A stretch of 64,000 nt of DNA. Source: Nitrosomonas sp. GTDB lineage: Bacteria > Pseudomonadota > Gammaproteobacteria > Burkholderiales > Nitrosomonadaceae. Every line of letters begins with the position of its first letter. The stretch's first letter is position 1. Under the pieces are notes generated by a model that had not been told where the DNA came from, made no database searches, and was given only the letters and a program-made list of their open reading frames with translations. Location: contig JADJES010000008.1 of the NCBI GenBank assembly GCA_016708955.1, positions 43,453 through 107,452 on the forward strand. Reading direction: 5' to 3'. The translations under genes and the position numbers were made by a program. Positions 36,183 to 46,073 of this stretch are shown here, one piece after another.

Positions 36183-36848
36183 TTGCTACTTGTTTTCCAT
36201 GGATCTAAAATGCAACAAGGCATCAAGACTCCAGAATCTCCCCCTACCAGAACATTTTTGTTTGATATTGGCCGCGTTCTGCTCGATTTTGATTTTGAAT
36301 CATCGCTGGTAAAATTAATACCCGAAAGGATTAATAATCCGGAAGAACGTATTCAACAAGTACTTGAGCAAAAGGACTCATTGGAAGCCGGATTAATTGA
36401 TCCGGAAAGTTATGCGAATTGGGCACTAAAGATCTTCGAAAGCGATGCAGCACTGCCACAATTTTATCAAGCCTGGCAACAAATTTTCACCGCGAATGAA
36501 TCCATGTGGCGCTGTGTCCGTCAACTAGCTAGCAACAATCATGCATTGATTCTGATTTCAAATATTAATGCAATCCACTGTCCCTGGATATTTGCTGCAT
36601 ACCCAGAATTTGCTTACTTTAAACATAAAATATTGTCATTCGAAATCGGTTTTCTTAAACCGGAATTTGCAATCTATCAATACGCAATCAAAATGTATCA
36701 GCTTAATCCAGCATCAACCATTTACATCGATGACCAACCACAAAACATCGCATCGGGTAAAGCACTCGGTTTTCATTGCTGGCAATACGATTTGAAGAAT
36801 CACCAAGCATTTGAAACTTGGCTAGAAAAAATCTTAGTGACTGGCTAA
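36183..36848 (+). CDS. HAD-superfamily phosphatase, YihX-like
   Basis: A haloacid-dehalogenase-type hydrolase of 221 residues (or 212 if it starts at the ATG at 36210, which precedes QQGIKT). Motif I is FLFDIGRVLLDFD, where the second acidic position is Gly as in YihX-type sugar phosphatases. Motif II is LILISN, motif III is the Lys of FLKPEFAIYQ, and motif IV is IYIDDQPQNI. It probably dephosphorylates a sugar phosphate; the substrate is unknown. Confidence 0.85.
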   Translation: MLLVFHGSKMQQGIKTPESPPTRTFLFDIGRVLLDFDFESSLVKLIPERINNPEERIQQVLEQKDSLEAGLIDPESYANWALKIFESDAALPQFYQAWQQIFTANESMWRCVRQLASNNHALILISNINAIHCPWIFAAYPEFAYFKHKILSFEIGFLKPEFAIYQYAIKMYQLNPASTIYIDDQPQNIASGKALGFHCWQYDLKNHQAFETWLEKILVTG

Positions 36849-36927
36849 TAAAAGTTATTAATCTTCAAGTATTCTGGTCATTCTCATTGTTTATCAAGGC
36901 ATACATTCGTCTTAGCAAAATAAGAAA

Positions 36928-37581
36928 TCATTTTTCCGCTAGAAAATGTTCGACCATAGCCTGTTTATAATCGATCTGGCCAAACGAAACATCTTTCAAT
37001 TGACCCTTCCGATCGAACATAATACATGATGGCGTCCCTTGCAGCGCGAAACGTTCGAAGGTCTCGGCTTTCATAGATTTTTGTTCCATATAATGCCTAA
37101 TTTGCTGTAACACGGTTATCTTTTGTTCATCGCTAAATTTCTCAAATTCAGGCAGAAATTCACTTGCATAGCGCAGCACTCGTTCATCGGTTACTGGCTC
37201 AGTTTCCGCCACGACGCGATCCATGCCTACTGCAAAAGGTATTTTCCAAGGCAGCCTGCCTTGTGATAGAACACCATGTTGGTTAAGCGCCTTAAGCGTC
37301 TCACCGATCACTTCGCCGGTTGTAACTAGTTTCTGCAAATTCTCAAGCGTATTTTTATCATAATCTTCGAATGCAGTAGCCAGACCGATCACAACCAATC
37401 CTTGTTGATAATAGCGTTCATGCAAATCAATGGCTCTGGGTAATGAATAAATAAAACAACCTGGGCAATTCACTTGAAAAACTTCAATCAGAACCACTGA
37501 TCCAATCAGATCGGCCAAAGAAATGGGGCCGCCTTGTACCCAGGTATCAACAGTAACATCGGAAAGTGAGTAATTATTCAT
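36928..37581 (-). CDS. thioredoxin-like (TlpA/AhpC-type) redox protein
   Basis: A 217-residue thioredoxin-fold protein. The redox motif is CPGC in FQVNCPGCFIYSLPRAIDLH, the cis-proline is in FALQGTPSCIMFD, and there is a long helical insertion of about 70 residues between them. No signal peptide is visible, so unlike TlpA it is probably cytoplasmic. The partner is not known. It stands alone, divergent from the EVE-domain gene. Confidence 0.75.
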   Translation of the reverse strand: MNNYSLSDVTVDTWVQGGPISLADLIGSVVLIEVFQVNCPGCFIYSLPRAIDLHERYYQQGLVVIGLATAFEDYDKNTLENLQKLVTTGEVIGETLKALNQHGVLSQGRLPWKIPFAVGMDRVVAETEPVTDERVLRYASEFLPEFEKFSDEQKITVLQQIRHYMEQKSMKAETFERFALQGTPSCIMFDRKGQLKDVSFGQIDYKQAMVEHFLAEK

Positions 37582-37682
37582 TGTTAAAATAGTTAAAATG
37601 AGAAAATAAAAACACTGGAATATTACAGAAGCCAGGCACTATCGTGCAGGATTTTGACTAAAAATATTAAACTCTTCAAGAA

Positions 37683-38138
37683 ATGAGATACTGGCTAATG
37701 AAATCTGAACCTTGCGAGTTCAGCATTGATGATTTTTCAGCACACACGAATCAGACCATTGCGTGGGAAGGTGTACGTAATTACCAATCACGTAACTTTA
37801 TGCGCAATCAAATGGCAATTGGCGATCAGGTTTTTTTCTATCACTCGTGCTGCAAAGACCCTGGCATTATGGGAATTGCTGTCGTCAGCAAGGCGGCTTA
37901 TCCAGATGCCACGCAATTTAATCGCGATAACAAGTATTTTGACCCGAAAGCAACAGTCAACAATCCGCGTTGGTTTAATGTTGAAATCACCTTAGTTAAA
38001 AGAACTCGCCCTATCCCGATCAAGGAACTCAGGCAACACAATGAACTTTCCAGGATGCGGGTGTTACAAACCGGCAACCGTCTATCGATTACACCGGTCG
38101 ATCCGGCAGAATGGCAATTCATTCTGGCTATATTGTAA
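37683..38138 (+). CDS. EVE-domain (YTH-like fold) protein
   Basis: A 151-residue single-domain EVE protein, starting with MRYWLMKSEPCEFSIDDF and containing WEGVRNYQSRNFMR and FYHSCCKDPGIMGIA. EVE domains bind modified bases in nucleic acids. The stand-alone housekeeping version is widespread in proteobacteria, and its exact role is unclear. The start places the conserved WLMKSEP motif at the normal distance from the N-terminus. Confidence 0.92.
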   Translation: MRYWLMKSEPCEFSIDDFSAHTNQTIAWEGVRNYQSRNFMRNQMAIGDQVFFYHSCCKDPGIMGIAVVSKAAYPDATQFNRDNKYFDPKATVNNPRWFNVEITLVKRTRPIPIKELRQHNELSRMRVLQTGNRLSITPVDPAEWQFILAIL

Positions 38139-38465
38139 CGTTGTCCAATCTTTTTGCTTTATTCCTTCAATCTTATAAGGCTTGACTAAATGGAATGAGG
38201 GGCTTCAAACTACCTGTCAATGTGATGATGGCACGCATACTATATTCCTTGTTCTGATGAAAAATCCATGAATGTCACCACGAATATCGGCGAACACACA
38301 TGGGCAATCCGTAATCATCTTAACAGTTTATCTTGAAAACCTGCCTAGACTACAACACACATCCTGGGCAATAAACAGAGAGATTTCCACTTATGAATCA
38401 TAAAATTCTATCAAAACAAAAATTGTCACTTTCTTGGCATTTGGGTTGGCACGTGTGTCAAATAG
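38139..38465. other. 327-bp spacer with a doubtful small ORF
   Basis: No clear element is visible. A 26-codon frame (38393-38473, MNHKILSKQKLSLSWHLGWH...) overlaps the start of the HD-GYP gene by eight bases as ATGGTTAA. It could be a coupling leader, but its ribosome binding site is weak. Confidence 0.3.
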
Positions 38466-39716
38466 ATGGTTAATTCTTCCAACTGTGTTGATTTAGGCGA
38501 AGCCACGCTCGCTATTTCTGATGCGGTCGATTTGGTCGGCATCACTGTACTCCAGCATGGAAAACGTGTCGCATTCATGGCTTTGGAAACAGCTCGCGCC
38601 TTTGGAATCGAGGAATCATGGCAGCGCGAGTTGTTCCGTGCCGCATTAATCCATGACTGCGGCGTTTCCTCTTCGGAGACACACAAACGACTCGTTAATG
38701 AACTTGACTGGGCCGGTTCCCGCGAGCATTGCGAACGCGGCTATAAATTGATGCGTGATTTCGAGCCCTTTGCCAATTTAGCAGAGCTGATCCTGCACCA
38801 TCATACCCACTGGGAAAGTCCTCTTCGTCAAGAGATAAAACCCGGAATATTCCTTCTCTCAAACCTGATTCATCTCACGGATCGTGTCGATGCACTCGTC
38901 TCCCAGCACCAGGGCTCCGATTTGCTCCTCACCCGCAAATCCATCCTTACGCGCATAGCGGCGCTTTCGGGAAGCTTCTTCGACCCTGCGCTGGTGAAGG
39001 CATTTCTGGAAACTTCTGCCAGTGAAGCATTTTGGCTCACACTGGAGTCGCACCATCTTGAAAGGCAAATCAACGAGACCGCTTTACATTTTGCCGACAC
39101 TCGCGAGTTAACCAGTCCAGAACTCATGCAACTGGCCAAAATCTTTGCTCGAATTGTAGACGATAAAAGCAGATTCACAGCCGAGCACTCAATCGGAGTA
39201 TCTCGTTTGTCGCGCCTTCTTGGACAGCTATCAGGATTATCCGCCAAAGATTGCGAACTTCTGGAGATTGCCGGACTCCTTCATGACATTGGCAAGCTCC
39301 GCGTTCCGGACGAAGTGCTTGACAAGCCTGGACCGCTCAACGAAGCTGAGTTTGCTGTAATCGAACGTCATACATTTGAGACTTGGCAAATCCTGCGGCG
39401 TGTCCGGGCTTTTAATCAAGTCGCGGAATGGGCTTCGTTCCATCATGAATCGATTTGCGGCAATGGTTACCCTTTCCACCGGCACGACGGCGAGATCTCC
39501 ATACAGGCACGGATTGTGGCCGTAGCGGATATTTTTCAAGCAATGGCACAAGATCGCCCCTATCGTCCGACAGCCGGGCCGGACGGTGTTCGTGCCGTGC
39601 TTGCACGAATGACTGCCATCGGGCACCTTGACTCCACCCTCATTGCCAGCGTTGAAGCAAACTTTGATGCTTGCTGGGAAGCTGCGACTGGCAAGGAGCA
39701 TGTAAAAACAACCTGA
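38466..39716 (+). CDS. HD-GYP-type cyclic-nucleotide phosphohydrolase
   Basis: A 416-residue protein with two HD-type halves. The first (about 30-180) keeps HDCG and HHHTHWESP. The second (about 235-400) is an HD-GYP domain: HSIGVSRLSR, LLHDIGKLRVPDEVLDKPG, ERHTFETWQIL, HHESICGNGYPFHRHDGEI and VADIFQAMAQDRPYRP. HD-GYP enzymes linearise c-di-GMP. Here the GYP motif is present as GNGYP, with NG in place of the common DG. There is no membrane segment or receiver domain, so the input signal is not evident. Confidence 0.88.
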   Translation: MVNSSNCVDLGEATLAISDAVDLVGITVLQHGKRVAFMALETARAFGIEESWQRELFRAALIHDCGVSSSETHKRLVNELDWAGSREHCERGYKLMRDFEPFANLAELILHHHTHWESPLRQEIKPGIFLLSNLIHLTDRVDALVSQHQGSDLLLTRKSILTRIAALSGSFFDPALVKAFLETSASEAFWLTLESHHLERQINETALHFADTRELTSPELMQLAKIFARIVDDKSRFTAEHSIGVSRLSRLLGQLSGLSAKDCELLEIAGLLHDIGKLRVPDEVLDKPGPLNEAEFAVIERHTFETWQILRRVRAFNQVAEWASFHHESICGNGYPFHRHDGEISIQARIVAVADIFQAMAQDRPYRPTAGPDGVRAVLARMTAIGHLDSTLIASVEANFDACWEAATGKEHVKTT

Positions 39717-39843
39717 TATTGATACCGGGCGCACCAAGCCGATTTTATTCTAGAAAAATCGATCAGTTTTCAATTAGCATCAGCCCAGAAAGATACACTC
39801 CTGTTTGATAAGCTTGATGTTTTACTGGAAAAGGAGAATAAAC

Positions 39844-40245
39844 ATGAGCGAAATTAATAAACTAGGCCTCCCCATTGTACTACTGGCAGCCTTATGGGGA
39901 GCTGTCAGCACCACGCTAAGTTTCTTTGAGATCATTAATGCGCGACGTGACATTATGTTCGAGTTGGTCGATAGATGCGGATACTGCACAGAACAAACAC
40001 TCGGTCCATTAGAAATCTATTTTACCAATCTCCTCCCGCTGACCATCGGAAACACTATCTTCCTTGGTTTGATCTTTTACGTGATTTTATCGATTCCACG
40101 CCATATGAAGATTGAAGATAATATAGAAGCAAAACATTTGAAATCGGCCTGTATGATTATCGCAATACTCCCTGCTTTTGGCGTATTCGCTTTTGTTGCC
40201 GGCGGAATATTTGACATGGTTATGCTGATCCGGTCTCTTAAATAA
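39844..40245 (+). CDS. small membrane protein of unknown function
   Basis: A 133-residue protein with three predicted membrane helices (about 8-28, 58-80 and 102-127) and one Cys pair in a soluble loop (DRCGYCTEQT). No family is recognised. The start at 39844 has AAAAGGAG eight bases upstream; the longer open frame from 39805 has none. Its stop overlaps the next gene's ATG by one base (TAATG), so it is probably coupled to the hydrolase. Confidence 0.7.
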   Translation: MSEINKLGLPIVLLAALWGAVSTTLSFFEIINARRDIMFELVDRCGYCTEQTLGPLEIYFTNLLPLTIGNTIFLGLIFYVILSIPRHMKIEDNIEAKHLKSACMIIAILPAFGVFAFVAGGIFDMVMLIRSLK

Positions 40246-41204
40246 TGAAAAAATTCTCGACGAAAACGCTCGCTCTTGTGCTTTGGTCTGTGATTTTTAG
40301 TTTTGGTGGCTGCGCGGTCATGGATAAAAATATTCCAGGCTGGGCACAATATCGAAATCCGGATAAAGTTAATGAGCTACAGTTAGCATCCAGCAGCGTT
40401 GGTGAAGGCAACCCAGTGCTACTCATCCACGGTTTCGGTGCCAGCAGCTATAGTTGGCGGCATATTATTGCACCTCTGGCCCAGAAATACCGCGTAATCA
40501 CGATTGATCTAAAAGGCTTTGGTGAATCACCTAAACCGCGCGATGACTTATATTCCGTTTACGAACAGGCCAGGCTGGTAAGAAATTTCATCCTCGAAAA
40601 CGATCTGCAGAACGTCCGCATTATTGGACATTCCTACGGTGGCGGTGTAGCTCTGGTTACCTCGATATATTTAGCAGCATCGCATCCGAATCTACAGAAC
40701 AGCCTGGTATTGATAGACAGCATTGCCTACCCGCAGGATCTTCCTGATTTCGTGGAGGTGCTTGCTACTCCCGTACTCGGACCACTATTGATCTACACAA
40801 TCTCGAACACGATTCAGGTAAAAAGCCTGCTAAAGAAAGTGTATTTCAATGATGCATTGATTTCGCAAAGCGCTATAGACCATTACGCCGGCAATCTGGA
40901 TAAACCCAATGCAAAATACGCAACACTAACTACTGCACGACAGATGCTGCCGATAGATTTGCAACAGTTCTCAAACAATTATTCCAGCTTGACTATCCCC
41001 ACTTTAATTATTTGGAGCAAGGACGATGAAATTGTGCCGCTGGAGATTGGTGAGCGCCTGCATGCGGATCTTCCCAATTCAAGAATGGTTGTTATCAAAG
41101 ATGTTGGTCACGCGGTTCAAGAAGAGAAACCATCGCTTTTACTTCCACATTTGCAACAATTTCTGGATACAGGAACGCGCCGCCCTGCTCCAGAAAGCGA
41201 ATAA
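40245..41204 (+). CDS. alpha/beta hydrolase, probable lipoprotein
   Basis: A 319-residue alpha/beta hydrolase with a lipoprotein-type N-terminus (lipobox FGGC, Cys 23), so probably attached to a membrane. The oxyanion region is LLIHGFGASSYSWRHI, the nucleophile elbow is GHSYGG, the acid is in WSKDDEIVPLE, and the His is in VGHAVQ. The substrate is unknown; relatives include esterases, epoxide and haloalkane hydrolases. It follows the small membrane-protein gene with a one-base overlap. Confidence 0.85.
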   Translation: MKKFSTKTLALVLWSVIFSFGGCAVMDKNIPGWAQYRNPDKVNELQLASSSVGEGNPVLLIHGFGASSYSWRHIIAPLAQKYRVITIDLKGFGESPKPRDDLYSVYEQARLVRNFILENDLQNVRIIGHSYGGGVALVTSIYLAASHPNLQNSLVLIDSIAYPQDLPDFVEVLATPVLGPLLIYTISNTIQVKSLLKKVYFNDALISQSAIDHYAGNLDKPNAKYATLTTARQMLPIDLQQFSNNYSSLTIPTLIIWSKDDEIVPLEIGERLHADLPNSRMVVIKDVGHAVQEEKPSLLLPHLQQFLDTGTRRPAPESE

Positions 41205-41584
41205 TAATCTTTGCAGCAAAAAAATCCTGGGCGTAAATCCATAGACCAAATACAAGTCCGGACAGTTATTTGGCTCTCTACAAGACTAAACAACCACACA
41301 ATCCAGTGCTGCGTAGTCCGACTCCAAACAGCTTTTAGGCGTAGCTTCTCCTTCAGATAACCAACTGATTTAAAAATAGACCGTGTTATTTTGCAAGTCA
41401 TTTTCAACAACCAATTGTGACATAGCCAAAAAAATACGCCAGGAATAATCTCGAAAAAACAGTCGAGTAAATGCTCTTTTCATGGAGACCCCAGGTATTC
41501 TGAACTTGATATAGGCCAACTACTAAGTTGAAGCAACAAAGATCCTATTCAAGATTGAAACAGAACGATCCGGTAGATTCGTAA
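41205..41584. other. 380-bp spacer
   Basis: Lies between two convergent genes. I see no gene, no RNA and no clear terminator. It contains the sequence TCCGGACAGT, similar to the outer bases of the nearby IS4-type element's ends; the match is short and may be chance. Confidence 0.35.
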
Positions 41585-41898
41585 TTACTGATAGATTGTA
41601 TTATTGTGCAGAATCCAACCACCCACATGTTTCCCTTCAGGGCCAAGATGTGTCCAATGAATGACCCCGCCTTTATCAATCCATTCGTATTCACCGGAAA
41701 ATTCAACTTGATCATTTAAAAATAAATTATCAATTCTTGATGACAGATCAATATTATGTGAAATCAGCAGAGTTTGCTTTGATTTTAATTCAATGATAAA
41801 TCTTTGATGGCGATTGCCCTCAAGGTCTTCAGATAATATGGCAGCTACTGTTCCGGTTCCATAAACTTGCACATTGCTTTGACCATCAGCAAATAATT
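41585..41898 (-). pseudogene. DUF3465 gene, 5' end lost
   Basis: The frame encodes most of a DUF3465 domain (RHQRFIIELKSKQTLLISHN, then VEFSGEYEWIDKGGVIHWTH). Members normally start with a signal peptide. Here the readable frame extends upstream only to a TAA next to the IS4-type element (41897-41899), so the start and leader are missing. A GTG at 41872 could still start a shortened, unsecreted protein of 95 residues. The break lies ten bases from the IS end, so it was probably caused by the insertion or by a deletion next to it. Confidence 0.7.
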
Positions 41899-41907
41899 AC
41901 GCTCAGA

Positions 41908-43210
41908 AGTGTCCGGAGATTTAATTGAATAGATTCAGCTGGTTATTATTTTTCGACATGGTTATTTGCATCTTGGTATTTTTAACCAATTGATCGATAG
42001 GTTTTTTCTCGAAAAGAGTCAGGCTTAAAATCTGTAGAATCGTGTAAAGCGAGGTTTCGGTATTGAGCCGCTTTTTCACGATGGCAACCAAGACATAAAC
42101 CGATATGGCAATCCATATCTGCGTTTTGACTGCGTTCTCAGTAGTTCCGTAGAAACGCTTGATACGAAGATGCTGTTTGATCCATTTGAAGAATAGTTCG
42201 ACCTGCCAGCGACAACGATAAAGCTGAGCGATGGTCAGCGCAGGTAAGTCGAAGTTGTTGGCTAGAAATACCAGATGCTTGTCGTGTTCTGCATCGTAGA
42301 ACTTGATACGCCGTAGGTGCTGCGGGTAATCCTTGCTGGCCTTGGGAGCCGTTAGGGCAATGGTTTGGTCACAGCGCAGTCCGGTGGATTTGTCCACGGA
42401 GCGAGAGTAGACGCGGCGAAAAAGCAGATTGGATTTAGCGCGCGTTACAAAAAATGCTTGTGCTTGATGCATGGTGTACCAGCGAGCAAAATCGGTGAAG
42501 CCCCGATCCATGATGTAAAAGCTGCCAGCTTCGGGTATCAGGATGTCGAGCACATTGACCTCGTGCATCTTGCCATCGCTGATATGAATGAAGGTTGGAA
42601 TGTTGCCGCGCAGGTCAAGCAGCGTATGCATCTTAACGGCGGCCTTGGTGGAGCGGAAGTGTGCCCAGGGAAAGACGCTCAAGCACAAGTCGATGGTCGT
42701 GGTATCGAGCGCATACACTGTTTGTTCCAGCTCGACAGCAAAGCTGTCGCTGCCGTAAAGCTTTCTGGCTGTCTGGATCAGGCTCATAGCGAAATCCATG
42801 TAGATGCGGCAGTCGCGCTGCTCGTTGGCATCGGCCAGCGTACTCTTGGCGATGTTGCCTCGTATGCCCAAATGGTAGAGCTTGGCTTGGTGGGCGCGCA
42901 GACAGGTTTCGATGTCGCGCAGACTCTCGCGGTAAGTCAGTTGTGCGAAAGCCATGCACAGAAACTGATCGAAATGCGAGAACTTGAGTGTTGGATATCG
43001 ACCTGAATATCTGGCTACGCACTGATGAAACGTGCACAAAGGCAGGTGTTCCATTAATTGGGCAAACACCAATTTCCCTGCATGCATATGCAATCTCCTG
43101 ACAAAAGTCAGAAGTTTGGCGCAAGTTGAAATCGATTACAGAAAAATATGTCATTTAGTAATGGTCGTTCAACGAGTTATCATGCGATAATTCTCGAATC
43201 TCCGGACACT
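41908..43210 (-). mobile_element. IS4-family insertion sequence (apparently intact)
   Basis: A 1303-bp element with 13-bp perfect inverted ends AGTGTCCGGAGAT (41908-41920) and its complement (43198-43210). It contains one complete transposase gene on the minus strand. No target duplication is visible outside the ends. The flanking genes are both truncated at the IS, on the left a DUF3465 gene and on the right a P-type ATPase. This fits a deletion mediated by, or recombination between, IS copies. Confidence 0.88.
41921..43093 (-). CDS. IS4-family transposase
   Basis: A 390-residue DDE transposase with the N-terminal DUF4372 region (VFAQLMEHLPLCTFHQCVAR, then FLCMAFAQLTYRESLRDIE). The catalytic residues are D in ALDTTTIDLCLS, D in DRGFTDFARW, and E in the Y-R-E-K motif of YRCRWQVELFFKWIKQHLRI. 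The frame is intact, so the element may be active. A start two codons later (MHAGK) is equally possible. Confidence 0.93.
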   Translation of the reverse strand: MHMHAGKLVFAQLMEHLPLCTFHQCVARYSGRYPTLKFSHFDQFLCMAFAQLTYRESLRDIETCLRAHQAKLYHLGIRGNIAKSTLADANEQRDCRIYMDFAMSLIQTARKLYGSDSFAVELEQTVYALDTTTIDLCLSVFPWAHFRSTKAAVKMHTLLDLRGNIPTFIHISDGKMHEVNVLDILIPEAGSFYIMDRGFTDFARWYTMHQAQAFFVTRAKSNLLFRRVYSRSVDKSTGLRCDQTIALTAPKASKDYPQHLRRIKFYDAEHDKHLVFLANNFDLPALTIAQLYRCRWQVELFFKWIKQHLRIKRFYGTTENAVKTQIWIAISVYVLVAIVKKRLNTETSLYTILQILSLTLFEKKPIDQLVKNTKMQITMSKNNNQLNLFN

Positions 43211-43849
43211 ACTGATGACGTATATACTTACTCCAAATGTGCCTGAGTTGGTTCCTTATCTTGCTTTTGTGCTATTCAAAATCCCGTTGCCACTGACCAT
43301 CATCCAAATTCTCGCGGTGGATCTGGGTACGGATATTCTCCCCGCACTCGCACTGGGTGCCGAAGCACCCCATAAAGATGTGATGAAAAATCCACCGCGG
43401 GCACGTAATGTGCGATTGCTGCACTGGCCATTACTGGGCCGCGCCTATTTGCTTTTAGGTGTGACGGAAGCAATAGCCGCAATGGCGGTATTTTTTTATG
43501 TTCTGCATGCAGGCGGATGGATTTATGGGCAGATGCTGCCGACTGATAATGCGCTGTACCTTCAGGCAACTACTGCTTGCTTTCGACCATTATCGTCATG
43601 CAAATCATGAATGTCTTCATCTGCCGCCATCCGAGCGAGTCTGTTTTTCATTCTGGCTGGTTTGGTAATCGTTTGCTGCTGCTTGACGTCGTGCTGGAAA
43701 TTATCTTAATTCTGCTAATTGCATATACGCCGCTAGGTAACAGCATGTTTGGCACCGCACCCATAGAGATCAATGTTTGGTTGTATGCAATTCCATTTTG
43801 TCTGGTTATGCTGGCGCTCGATGAACTACGCAAAGCGCGGTTACGATAG
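43211..43849 (+). pseudogene. C-terminal remnant of a P-type cation ATPase, frameshifted
   Basis: The stretch encodes the last membrane helices of a PacL-like cation-transporting ATPase (ILTPNVPELVPYLAFVLFKI, LAVDLGTDILPALALGAE). Near 43590 the frame shifts (ATTACFRPL versus the expected ATTACLSTIIVMQ); one C appears to be missing after TGC. The rest continues in another frame to 43849 (FGTAPIEINVWLYAIPFCLV). The ATP-binding and phosphorylation domains are absent because the gene begins at the IS4-type element's right end. It cannot be functional. Confidence 0.85.
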
Positions 43850-44098
43850 TCTGGCGGTAATGAAATAGATACCCGTCCCCTAAATGATATCAAAGTGCCC
43901 AAGTTACACTTAATCCGAGAGGGTATCTCCGAGACTACAAGACATTAGGCACCTTGAAAATCAACATACCCCACCCATATTATGGGCAGGAACAGGCTAA
44001 TATGAAAACTTTTCAGAATTAATGTTAGTTTCTCCTATGAGCTTTTATCAACGATAATGGCTATCTGACCTTACTCACCGAACAAAGGCAATCTGCAA

Positions 44099-45451
44099 AT
44101 GCATAATGAAACCCAAGAAAAACCCAAGCGTGCAGTCGTGGCGGCTGTCCAGCTGCCAAGCGTGACCGACATGGAGTTCGAAGCGTCACTGACCGAGCTA
44201 CGCGAATTGGCGAAAACGCTGGGATTCGAGGTTGTGCACACGTTCACGCAAAAGCGTTCCAGTTTTGATTATACGGCCTACTTGGGCACCGGAAAGCGGG
44301 AGGAAATACGCCAGTTCGTGAACAACGAATTTGAATCCTCTGGGTGGCAGGAAACCGAGCAAACTGACACACTGGACACAAACGACATCGACGTCATCTT
44401 GGTCGATCACGAGATTTCACCTTCACAGGCGCGCAATCTCGAAAAGGAGATTGGCTGCGCAGTGATGGACCGCACGATGGTCATTCTCGAAATTTTTCAT
44501 CGCAACGCGCGTTCCCCCGCTGCGCGCGCACAGGTGGAAATTGCGCGCCTTGGCTACATGGCGCCACGTCTGCGCGAAATGGCGAAGCTCGCGGGGCCGC
44601 AAGGCCGGCAACGCAGCGGCGTCGGTGGCCGGGGTGCCGGCGAATCGCACACTGAACTGGATCGGCGCAAAATCCGTGATCGGATTGCTGAGCTGCAACT
44701 GGAGATCGTCGCGATGGATGCCGAACGCCAGATACAGCGGGCACGGCGGCTAGAGCGCCGGGGAATTGCTTGCGTGGCGCTCGTCGGCTACACGAACGCA
44801 GGAAAATCCACCTTAATGCGCGCGCTCACCGGAAGCGAAGTACTGGTTGCCAACAAACTCTTCGCTACGCTCGACACCACCGTGCGTACCCTCCACCCCG
44901 AGAGCGTGCCACGCATACTCGTCAGCGATACGGTCGGATTCATCAAGAACCTTCCGCACGGACTGGTCGCCTCGTTCAAATCGACGCTCGACGAGGCGCT
45001 TGATGCAGCGTTGTTACTGCACGTCATCGATGCGAGTGATCCCGGATTCGAACGCCAGCTTGAGGTCACCAATGAAGTGCTGAATGAAATCGGCGCGCAA
45101 GATATCCCGCGCATCCGTATCTTTAATAAGATCGATCATGTCGGAGATGCTGCGGCGCAAACAGAATGCGAAGCTGCGCTCAAGGCGAAGTATCCAGCCT
45201 GCATGGTCATGAGTGCGCGCCGCCCTGACGAAGTTGCGAAGCTACACCAGGCGATCGTTGCATTTTTCCAGCAAGATCTGGTCGAAGATGAGCTTTTTCT
45301 TCCCTGGTCGGCACAGCAACTACGCAGTGCAATCTACACAAGCTGCAAAGTATTAGAAGAACGGGCTGATGGTGAAGGTGCTTTCTTCCGAATCCGGGGC
45401 GAACCCAACGTCGTGAAAAGCTTGCGCGAACAGTTCGAACAAGTGCAATGA
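44099..45451 (+). CDS. hflX: GTPase HflX
   Basis: A 450-residue ribosome-associated GTPase that splits stalled 70S ribosomes under stress. The N-terminal HflX domain and linker helices (about 12-220) include VGGRGAGESHTELDRRKI. The G domain has GYTNAGKST near 230, DTVGFIKNLPHGLVASFKST (G3 and switch II) and NKID. It is separated here from hfq and the hflKC genes that accompany it in many proteobacteria. GC content is higher than that of its neighbours. Confidence 0.94.
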   Translation: MHNETQEKPKRAVVAAVQLPSVTDMEFEASLTELRELAKTLGFEVVHTFTQKRSSFDYTAYLGTGKREEIRQFVNNEFESSGWQETEQTDTLDTNDIDVILVDHEISPSQARNLEKEIGCAVMDRTMVILEIFHRNARSPAARAQVEIARLGYMAPRLREMAKLAGPQGRQRSGVGGRGAGESHTELDRRKIRDRIAELQLEIVAMDAERQIQRARRLERRGIACVALVGYTNAGKSTLMRALTGSEVLVANKLFATLDTTVRTLHPESVPRILVSDTVGFIKNLPHGLVASFKSTLDEALDAALLLHVIDASDPGFERQLEVTNEVLNEIGAQDIPRIRIFNKIDHVGDAAAQTECEAALKAKYPACMVMSARRPDEVAKLHQAIVAFFQQDLVEDELFLPWSAQQLRSAIYTSCKVLEERADGEGAFFRIRGEPNVVKSLREQFEQVQ

Positions 45452-45503
45452 AATAAGCGCTATCATATGGTTCAACTGTAAAAGCCGGAATTTAATGTTG
45501 TGG

Positions 45504-45938
45504 TCAATCAGAGCTTGGTGACAACGTAAGCGGAAGCTTATTGAATTTCTGACGCATTGCGTTTATGGCTTTCAAAAATACGGGTTGACCGACAATCCGG
45601 GCTTCCAGCTTGCGCTTATTAGGAAAATCCATAAATGAAATTCCGATTAGCATCGTCAGCAAACCCTGTCCTGGCAGAAAAAGCATCAAAAACCCTGCGA
45701 TTAGGAAAATGCTGCCAGCAATATTTTTAACTATCAGACCGATAGTACGCAACACTGGATGATGATCTTTCATCCAATAGCGGGGAACACGCATATCAAA
45801 ATAATCGCTCGGCAAGCGAATCAAAATCCAGGGAATTGCAATTAGAGAACCAATAAAACCAATAACAGATGCCGCAGTCAAACCAACTAGAATATTGATA
45901 GGTACCCATTGCTGAATAATTACAATGATATCTTCCAT
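45504..45938 (-). CDS. PGPGW family transmembrane protein
   Basis: A 144-residue membrane protein with three or four helices and the sequence FLMLFLPGQGLLTMLIGISF, a variant of the PGPGW motif that defines the family. Function is unknown. It is followed on its own strand by hflX in the opposite orientation (convergent). The hairpin and MITE described at 46038-46242 lie upstream of it. Confidence 0.7.
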   Translation of the reverse strand: MEDIIVIIQQWVPINILVGLTAASVIGFIGSLIAIPWILIRLPSDYFDMRVPRYWMKDHHPVLRTIGLIVKNIAGSIFLIAGFLMLFLPGQGLLTMLIGISFMDFPNKRKLEARIVGQPVFLKAINAMRQKFNKLPLTLSPSSD

Positions 45939-46037
45939 GTCACAAAAATCCAGATATGTGAAACGAGATTTTTCAGACTTAACTGGATAAAGATCTATGA
46001 GTAGAAATTTAGCAACTAAGCTGGAGAGACGAGATGT

Positions 46038-46065
46038 CCTGCTGCCTATTAAATCAGGCAGCAGG
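46038..46065 (-). terminator. strong hairpin downstream of amoC
   Basis: A 10-bp perfect stem, CCTGCTGCCT (46038-46047) with AGGCAGCAGG (46056-46065), encloses an 8-base loop. There is no run of U, so if it stops the amoC transcript it does so as a structured 3' end rather than as a classic terminator. The MITE now separates it from amoC. Confidence 0.35.
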
Positions 46066-46073
46066 GAAGATGT

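Noticed and set aside
42365..43006. A 213-codon plus-strand frame opposite the IS4-type transposase
   Set aside because: The transposase on the other strand has all its catalytic motifs; this frame is a shadow.
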